Below are positions 38,730 to 42,342 of a stretch of DNA of 42,342 bases, in pieces. Under the pieces are notes generated by a model. It made no database searches. It had not been told where the DNA came from and worked only from the letters and a program-made list of their open reading frames with translations. The translations under genes were made by a program, and so were the position numbers. Source of the stretch: a virus; the IMG/VR virus record IMGVR_UViG_3300008111_000038, positions 1 to 42,342 of that record, one strand, 5' to 3'. Numbering within the stretch: the stretch's first letter is position 1; every line of letters begins with the position of its first letter.

Positions 38730-39602
38730 ATGGGAAATAGTACCTACATGGCCTCCAATACGCAAGACACACTGGCATCACTGCGTAAATGGAGGCTGGA
38801 ACAAGACAATTCAGGCCCCTTCCGGGTCTACCGGGACATCAATAACAACATTTACCATAGTGTTACACACATCCTAAAGGAAACTAGCGACAAAACCGGA
38901 CTGGAGCGCTGGGAAGCCCGCTTGGGACCCGTCGAGGCAAGCTGCCAGCGGAATGTTGCAGCAACCCGAGGCAACATGGCCCACGGTCAAGCGGAATACC
39001 TGCTGAAGTGCTCTATGCAGCTGGCACGCTCAGCCGCCAACAAGCGCAACTCCATTCACTGGGACGATCAAGGACTCGCACGCATCCCCAAGCCAATCAC
39101 AAAGTGGGCCATCAATCGCGTTAGACCGAACGTACCCCGAGTCGGCTGGAGCGCAGCAGGCTACGCACGCGGTCTATGTGACTGGATCACCGAAAACGTA
39201 ACTGAAATTTTTGCATCGGAGTTTTCTATACATCATCCCGCAGGATTTGCGGGAACTTGTGATGCATTAGTAGGAGTAAAAAACAGCGATTTAGTTCTCA
39301 TGGATTGGAAAACTAGCGTCTCCAGAAAAACTAAAACCGACGATGAAGGACTGGAACGTCTACCTCCCGGCCATACTTACATCGACCAATGTGGCGCTTA
39401 TTCCTTAGGCTTAAAATATATGACAGGCTTGAAACCCACTGGAGCAGCTGTGGTTTTAGCCCGCCGCTGCGGCAAACCTAACGTCCATTGGATGACACTT
39501 AGCGAGCTAGAAGAGGCCGAGCAGTCTTTCCTGGAACGCTGCCACCGTTACTTCGAGCAACTCCATTCAAGCCTCACGGATCCCATTCAAGTCTCGGCCT
39601 AA
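38730..39602 (+). CDS. PD-(D/E)XK exonuclease (RecB/Cas4-like)
   Basis: The 290-residue protein carries the full RecB-nuclease-like series: GNMAHGQAEYLL with H85, E164 in FASEFSIHHP, FAGTCDAL with D178, and LVLMDWKTS with D192 and K194, then TYIDQCGAYSLGLK with the Q-x(3)-Y helix. It should degrade or trim DNA ends in recombination or replication. The first ATG (38730) abuts the stop of the AT-rich gene. ATG 38748 (MASNTQDT) may be the original start before that gene was inserted. Confidence 0.85.
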   Translation: MGNSTYMASNTQDTLASLRKWRLEQDNSGPFRVYRDINNNIYHSVTHILKETSDKTGLERWEARLGPVEASCQRNVAATRGNMAHGQAEYLLKCSMQLARSAANKRNSIHWDDQGLARIPKPITKWAINRVRPNVPRVGWSAAGYARGLCDWITENVTEIFASEFSIHHPAGFAGTCDALVGVKNSDLVLMDWKTSVSRKTKTDDEGLERLPPGHTYIDQCGAYSLGLKYMTGLKPTGAAVVLARRCGKPNVHWMTLSELEEAEQSFLERCHRYFEQLHSSLTDPIQVSA

Positions 39603-39663
39603 CGGCCTCGACGGAAACCCATTCAGGACTGGAACGCCATTCAAGTATTGTTTCGGCCATTCA
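39563..39663 (+). repeat. Five direct CCATTCA repeats
   Basis: CCATTCA occurs at 39563, 39583, 39619, 39637 and 39657, with steps of 20, 36, 18 and 20 bases; four copies extend to CCATTCA(A/G)G. The array covers the last codons of the nuclease gene and the start of the following gap. The spacing is iteron-like. It may bind a phage protein; no function is shown. Confidence 0.6.
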
Positions 39664-39779
39664 TAGCCTCAATACCTGGCACGTAGTGCTTGTACTGCCA
39701 ATACCTAGGGCGTCTTGTGGTGCGTCTCGTGAGTCTCACTGAGAATGGGAATGAGAACCGTTCTCAAGGCAAGGGCAGC
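39664..39779. promoter_or_regulatory. Operator-like region with palindrome
   Basis: I see no gene. The stretch holds GAGTCTCA (39731-39738), a repeated TGAGAA and a perfect 15-base palindrome TGAGAACCGTTCTCA (39752-39766). It lies between the convergent ends of the nuclease gene and the leftward gene 39813-39974. Confidence 0.55.
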
Positions 39780-39804
39780 AAAAAAGCTCCCAGGGCGGGA
39801 GCTT
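39780..39804 (-). terminator. Rho-independent terminator, leftward
   Basis: AAGCTCCC (39784-39791) and GGGAGCTT (39797-39804) form a perfect 8-bp stem. On the minus strand it is followed by six Ts (complement of A 39780-39785). It ends the leftward pair 39813-40381. Confidence 0.85.
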
Positions 39805-39812
39805 GGAGCGTA

Positions 39813-39974
39813 TCAGTCAACCGGGCGAACCCAGCGCCACCTTTCGTTGGGGCAGTATCGCTGCCACGCGGCGAGTTTTGCCCAGGCTTCGGACTCTGTG
39901 GTTGCTGGTGCACTGGTGTGATCCTGCCAGAGCTGGCCGGGTGCTTTGTACTGGATCCGGTAGAGGTTTTTCAT
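39813..39974 (-). CDS. Small hypothetical protein, Trp-rich
   Basis: A 53-residue frame starts at ATG 39974, overlapping the stop of the gene upstream (ATGA), and ends just before a terminator. It reads MKNLYRIQYKAPGQLWQDHT, then ESEAWAKLAAWQRYCPNERW. Overlap and terminator argue that it is real. No family is recognised. Its 3' end contains one copy of a 21-bp repeat. Confidence 0.72.
   Translation of the reverse strand: MKNLYRIQYKAPGQLWQDHTSAPATTESEAWAKLAAWQRYCPNERWRWVRPVD
39826..39846 (+). repeat. 21-bp direct repeat, copy 1
   Basis: The repeat begins CGAACCCAGCG and ends CACCTTTCG. It is identical to 40540-40560. It lies in the 3' end of the leftward gene 39813-39974. Confidence 0.9.
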
Positions 39975-40381
39975 TTGGTGGAACGGGTACGGGGTTTGTA
40001 ACTGGCGCGAGGTTTGCCGGCATCGGCGCGTGGCTTGCGTGGGGCACCTGGCGGCTTGCGTGTCGTCGGTGTTGTGCGCGCTTTTTTCGCACTTAATTTC
40101 AGACCGGTGGGCACCAGATCACTGGGGCAGGGCTCGCCACCATTGAGCAGCTGGCATTGATTCCAGTATGGGATGACGGACTCCCAAAGCTCCCGGATTC
40201 CCTCTTTACCGTGCAACTGGTGCAGGCGCATCAGGTCGCGCCACTCGATCTCGGACAGCGTGGATCGTTCGGCGCAATACCGCAGATCCCGTAGCGCCCG
40301 CTTCTCCTGGCGCGTCATCTCGCGTTCTTGCTCGCGCTGATCGCGGGCAAGCTGTTGGCGTTCTTTCTGACTGGTGAACAT
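39971..40381 (-). CDS. Hypothetical protein with basic tail
   Basis: The 136-residue protein has a highly charged helical N-terminal half (RQQLARDQREQEREMTRQEK, then WRDLMRLHQLHGKEGIREL) and a disordered basic tail rich in Lys, Arg, Pro and Thr. The tail suggests nucleic-acid contact. It forms a two-gene leftward unit with 39813-39974. No family is recognised. Confidence 0.7.
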   Translation of the reverse strand: MFTSQKERQQLARDQREQEREMTRQEKRALRDLRYCAERSTLSEIEWRDLMRLHQLHGKEGIRELWESVIPYWNQCQLLNGGEPCPSDLVPTGLKLSAKKARTTPTTRKPPGAPRKPRADAGKPRASYKPRTRSTK

Positions 40382-40516
40382 AGGCCGGGCTTGCCGTACC
40401 CTGCGACATTAACACCAAGGGCAAGCGGCGCCGACCGTTTGAAAAACTGTAACAGTAAGGGCAGATACGGCTGGCGCCGGTGCCATGCTTGGGGCTGATC
40501 ACCGATACGCCCACCC
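40382..40516. promoter_or_regulatory. Divergent control region
   Basis: This gap separates leftward 40381 and rightward 40517. It holds GCTTGCC (40389-40395) facing GGCAAGC (40420-40426), the palindrome ACTGTAACAGT (40446-40456) and a TTGAAA at 40439-40444. Promoters in both directions are expected but no strong -10/-35 pair is visible. Confidence 0.45.
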
Positions 40517-40909
40517 ATGGCACTGATCATCAGAACCACCGAACCCAGCGCCACCTTTCGCGTTACCTACGAAACCGTGACGGCAGAATCGGCCGAGCAG
40601 GGAGACTGCGCTGATTGCGGCTGGCTGGCTTGGAACGGCAGCCCCTGCGATGAGTATCACGAGTCTGTGTGGGACCTCCGGGACCTTACCGACCGCCTGG
40701 CAGGTTGCTACGCGGAGGGTGACGGCGATACGGTTCCCCGCTGGGTAACGCTGGATCCGCAGTCAGACTTCTGGCTCTCCCCCTTCTGGCGTGATCTGGC
40801 AGGTGAGGATGCCCTTAGCGTTACGGCTTCGGTGCATCGGCCGGATTGGATCACCGATTCCAGCTGGCTCAGAGTCTGCCGGATGCTCGGCTGGCGTTCT
40901 GGCCGCTGA
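40517..40909 (+). CDS. Hypothetical acidic protein
   Basis: The 130-residue protein is rich in Asp, Glu, Trp and Cys (CADCGWLAWNGSPCDEYHES, later WVTLDPQSDFWLSPFWRDLA). Its acidity and place beside the ArdA-like gene suggest an anti-host or DNA-mimic role, which is inference. Codons 8-14 contain the second copy of the 21-bp repeat. Confidence 0.68.
   Translation: MALIIRTTEPSATFRVTYETVTAESAEQGDCADCGWLAWNGSPCDEYHESVWDLRDLTDRLAGCYAEGDGDTVPRWVTLDPQSDFWLSPFWRDLAGEDALSVTASVHRPDWITDSSWLRVCRMLGWRSGR
40540..40560 (+). repeat. 21-bp direct repeat, copy 2
   Basis: Identical to 39826-39846, 714 bases away, within the 5' end of the rightward gene 40517-40909. A 10-base partial copy (CGAACCCAGC) occurs at 42206-42215. 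Confidence 0.9.
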
Positions 40910-40952
40910 TGCTGTAATGTATTTCACGAGACCCAACCCATAGGCTCACACA

Positions 40953-41594
40953 ATGACCCGTTACACCACTGAACAGCTGGCATCGTTCCCCTGGATCGTC
41001 AGCACTGATACGTTGCGCACCGAGGATTTGCTCGTGCGTTACTGGCAAACCGCCGAACAGCTAGGCGCCGACCTTTGCACTGTCCTACCGGCATTGCAGC
41101 ATCTGGTGGGAGAGGATTCCAAGGAAGCTGATTGGGACGACGACATGGCTTGCGGTTGCCTGCTGCAGCTTGGCGACATCCTGCAGGATCTGGCGCCTAG
41201 TGGCTTTTACTTTGGTGCGTCAGAGGGTGATGGCGCGTGCTTCGGCTTCTGGCTCGATAACAGCTGGCGCGAAGTGTTGGAGCATTGCGGCTGTGCTTTC
41301 GATTCTGACCCCGAAGCGGTAACCGTTACGGTTCAGGAGTTACTGGCTGCCGGCGTCGATCCTGACACCTACGAAGACCTTTACCAGGGAGAGGCGGAAG
41401 GCTACAACGAGACGGAGGCCGGGGCAGACTATGCCGCTCAGCTGGCAGAAGATGCAGGCATGATCCAAGCCACAGCCCAGTGGCCCCATACGTGCATCGA
41501 CTGGGAAGAAGCCTGGCGCGAGCTTGAACTGGGCGACGGTTACTGGCTGCAACGGATCAACGGCGCCCAGTGGGCAGTCTTCCGCTCTGCTTGA
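40953..41594 (+). CDS. Acidic protein with ArdA-like C-terminal half
   Basis: The 213-residue protein is strongly acidic. The C-terminal half, YEDLYQGEAEGYNETEAGAD followed by YAAQLAEDAGM, then CIDWEEAWRELELGDGYW and VFRS, has the order of ArdA antirestriction proteins (Y-x-G, D/E-A, E-D-x-G, Y/C-I-D-W/Y-E-x-x-x-R-x-L). ArdA mimics DNA to block type I restriction enzymes. The N-terminal half (FPWIVSTDTLRTEDLLVRYW, GACFGFWLDNSWREVLE) is not recognised. A strong terminator follows. If correct, the protein defends incoming phage DNA. Confidence 0.6.
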   Translation: MTRYTTEQLASFPWIVSTDTLRTEDLLVRYWQTAEQLGADLCTVLPALQHLVGEDSKEADWDDDMACGCLLQLGDILQDLAPSGFYFGASEGDGACFGFWLDNSWREVLEHCGCAFDSDPEAVTVTVQELLAAGVDPDTYEDLYQGEAEGYNETEAGADYAAQLAEDAGMIQATAQWPHTCIDWEEAWRELELGDGYWLQRINGAQWAVFRSA

Positions 41595-41616
41595 CTGGCA
41601 CCCCCACCGACTAACG

Positions 41617-41641
41617 GCCCGGCCACTGTGCCGGGCTTTTT
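41617..41641 (+). terminator. Rho-independent terminator after ArdA-like gene
   Basis: GCCCGGC (41617-41623) and GCCGGGC (41630-41636) form a 7-bp stem with a 6-base loop, followed by TTTTT. It separates the antirestriction-like genes from the packaging genes. Confidence 0.9.
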
Positions 41642-41711
41642 GCTGCGCGGCCTGCGGCCGCTTGCAAGGTTAGAGCTTAAGATTGAAGCAAACAGGCGGG
41701 AGATCTTAACA

Positions 41712-42170
41712 GTGAGCGACGCACCGGAAGCTAACAGCGAAGCACCGGAGATTGCGCCGGAAGCTGTAGACAATAAGCCGCACCCATACGGTCGGCGCAA
41801 TCCTGACGCTTGGATCGAAGAGCGGCAGCGGCGTTTGTTTCTCAAACAGCTGAGCGGTCAGAGTGCACGGGCTTTGGTGTATGAACACGCGACACGTGAA
41901 GGTGTAAGCGTAAGTACCGCTTGGCGCGACTACGCAGTTGTGCAGAGCTGGAATGAGTCGGATTGGCAAACAGAAAGAGACAAAACGGTCTCACGCATCC
42001 AGCAGATGCGTCTTCGCTGCATCGATGGCGCGATCCGGGCAAAGCAGTTTGGCACCGCTCAGCTGTTGCTACGTGACCTGGGTGCGGTCGTTGGTGAGGT
42101 TGCACCGGAAGCTGCAGCCGCTGCAGCACCGCGCTTGGAGATCACCGTGGAAGACAAGCGCCAGGCTTGA
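41712..42170 (+). CDS. Putative terminase small subunit
   Basis: GTG 41712, with GGGAG nine bases upstream, gives 152 residues; an upstream GTG at 41628 lies inside the terminator and is rejected. After a Pro/Glu/Ala-rich start comes QLSGQSARALVYEHATREGV then SVSTAWRDYAVVQSW, a helix-turn-helix-like region, followed by a helical part (VSRIQQMRLRCIDGAIRAKQ) and an Ala-rich end. Size, HTH and position two genes before the large terminase across the junction fit a small terminase, the subunit that picks out viral DNA. It could also be another DNA-binding protein. Confidence 0.58.
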   Translation: MSDAPEANSEAPEIAPEAVDNKPHPYGRRNPDAWIEERQRRLFLKQLSGQSARALVYEHATREGVSVSTAWRDYAVVQSWNESDWQTERDKTVSRIQQMRLRCIDGAIRAKQFGTAQLLLRDLGAVVGEVAPEAAAAAAPRLEITVEDKRQA

Positions 42171-42194
42171 CGCCTGCGGCTGTTGTGCTACAAT
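42167..42194 (+). promoter_or_regulatory. Sigma-70-type promoter before membrane-HTH gene
   Basis: TTGACG (42167-42172) and TACAAT (42189-42194) are separated by 16 bases and lie 26 bases before ATG 42221. It is the best -35/-10 pair I found in the window. The -35 overlaps the stop of the putative small terminase gene. It could drive the membrane-HTH gene and the large terminase beyond the junction. Confidence 0.7.
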
Positions 42195-42220
42195 ACGGGA
42201 GCAAGCGAACCCAGCTTCCC

Positions 42221-42342
42221 ATGACCAACACAGAACGCGGCTTCATCGGCTATCTGCTGGCATCTGGCGCCATCGTGGCCGCCCTCGTCGCTATGGGTTT
42301 TGATAATCATTCCCAGCTGGCACGCTGCGAGTCTGCCGGCCG
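42221..42342 (+). CDS. N-terminal part of membrane-HTH small protein
   Basis: ATG 42221 opens a frame of 40 complete codons to the edge. It has a short polar start (MTNTERG), a membrane span at residues 8-25 (FIGYLLASGAIVAALVAM), then DNHSQLARCESAG. The frame continues in phase at base 2, giving a 79-residue protein with one span and a C-terminal helix-turn-helix. A good promoter lies just upstream. A membrane-anchored small DNA-binding protein in the packaging region is unusual; its job is unknown. Confidence 0.68.
   Translation, partial: MTNTERGFIGYLLASGAIVAALVAMGFDNHSQLARCESAG

Noticed and set aside
40206-40523. Leftward 105-codon frame in the divergent region
   Set aside because: Its second half is out of frame with and antisense-like to the better-supported gene 39971-40381. 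The start of the frame (CPYCYSFSNG) is interesting but too short to accept.
1-42342. Integrase, repressor or lysogeny module
   Set aside because: No tyrosine or serine recombinase signature and no CI/Cro-type gene pair was found. HTH proteins present are of other types.
1-42342. CRISPR array
   Set aside because: No regularly spaced repeats of 20-40 bases with unique spacers. The CCATTCA units are too short and too irregularly spaced.

Overview
The window looks like the complete genome of a tailed, siphovirus-like bacteriophage. It carries terminase, portal, scaffold, major capsid protein, head-tail joining proteins, tail tube, a G/GT-type chaperone with a -1 slippery site, tape measure, tail tip, fibres, lysis genes and a replication module. 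The ends appear to join: an open frame starting at 42221 runs off the right edge and continues in frame from base 2 to a stop at 116-118. Joined, it gives a 79-residue protein with a membrane segment and a helix-turn-helix. The sequence is therefore probably a closed (circularly permuted or circularised) 42.3 kb genome opened inside that small gene. A cyanobacterial host, of the Synechococcus/Cyanobium type, is my inference. It rests on the resemblance of several small proteins (the ITPPPELV protein, the DPTTAAAIA protein, the lysis cassette) to those I associate with cyanophages. No host gene such as psbA is present. I saw no integrase, excisionase or CI-type repressor, so a lytic life style is the simplest reading. 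Layout: rightward late genes run from 41.7 kb through the junction to 26.5 kb in this order: putative small terminase, membrane-HTH protein, large terminase, two small basic proteins, a DAFGRVR/LFDS structural protein, portal, scaffold, capsid, connectors, tail tube, tail chaperones, tape measure, tail tip with an NlpC/P60-like protein and the large central protein, two further tube-like proteins, two fibres, small proteins, a holin candidate and a two-domain endolysin. A small leftward gene (6.8-7.07 kb) and a leftward HNH gene (24.55-24.87 kb) interrupt this block. Leftward genes run from 37.06 down to 26.51 kb: Prim-Pol/PriCT/RecA-like primase-helicase, many small genes, dCTP deaminase, a DUF3310 protein, zinc/HTH regulators, family A DNA polymerase, an HNH/AP2 homing-endonuclease-like protein and a ribbon-helix-helix candidate. 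Most of these overlap by a few bases and read as one operon; four of its genes (28362-28532, 31119-31283, 31280-31417 and the re-started 26510-26680) are small and easily missed. Rightward 37.2-39.6 kb holds an OB-fold-like ssDNA-binding candidate, a very AT-rich GIY-YIG/T5orf172-type gene framed by a terminator, and a PD-(D/E)XK nuclease. Leftward 39.8-40.4 kb holds two small genes bracketed by a 21-bp perfect direct repeat. Rightward 40.5-41.6 kb holds two acidic proteins, the second with an ArdA-like antirestriction C-terminal half. The most unusual signals are: three tube-domain paralogues in one tail module; nested long inverted repeats inside the 3' end of the primase-helicase gene; a five-copy CCATTCA array, a 15-bp palindrome and a terminator just downstream of the nuclease; the 21-bp direct repeat around a reversed gene pair; the membrane-anchored HTH protein between the terminase genes; a duplicated Cys/His tail module in neighbouring regulators; and a shared GGAGCTA-type ribosome-binding leader in front of portal, capsid and both fibres.
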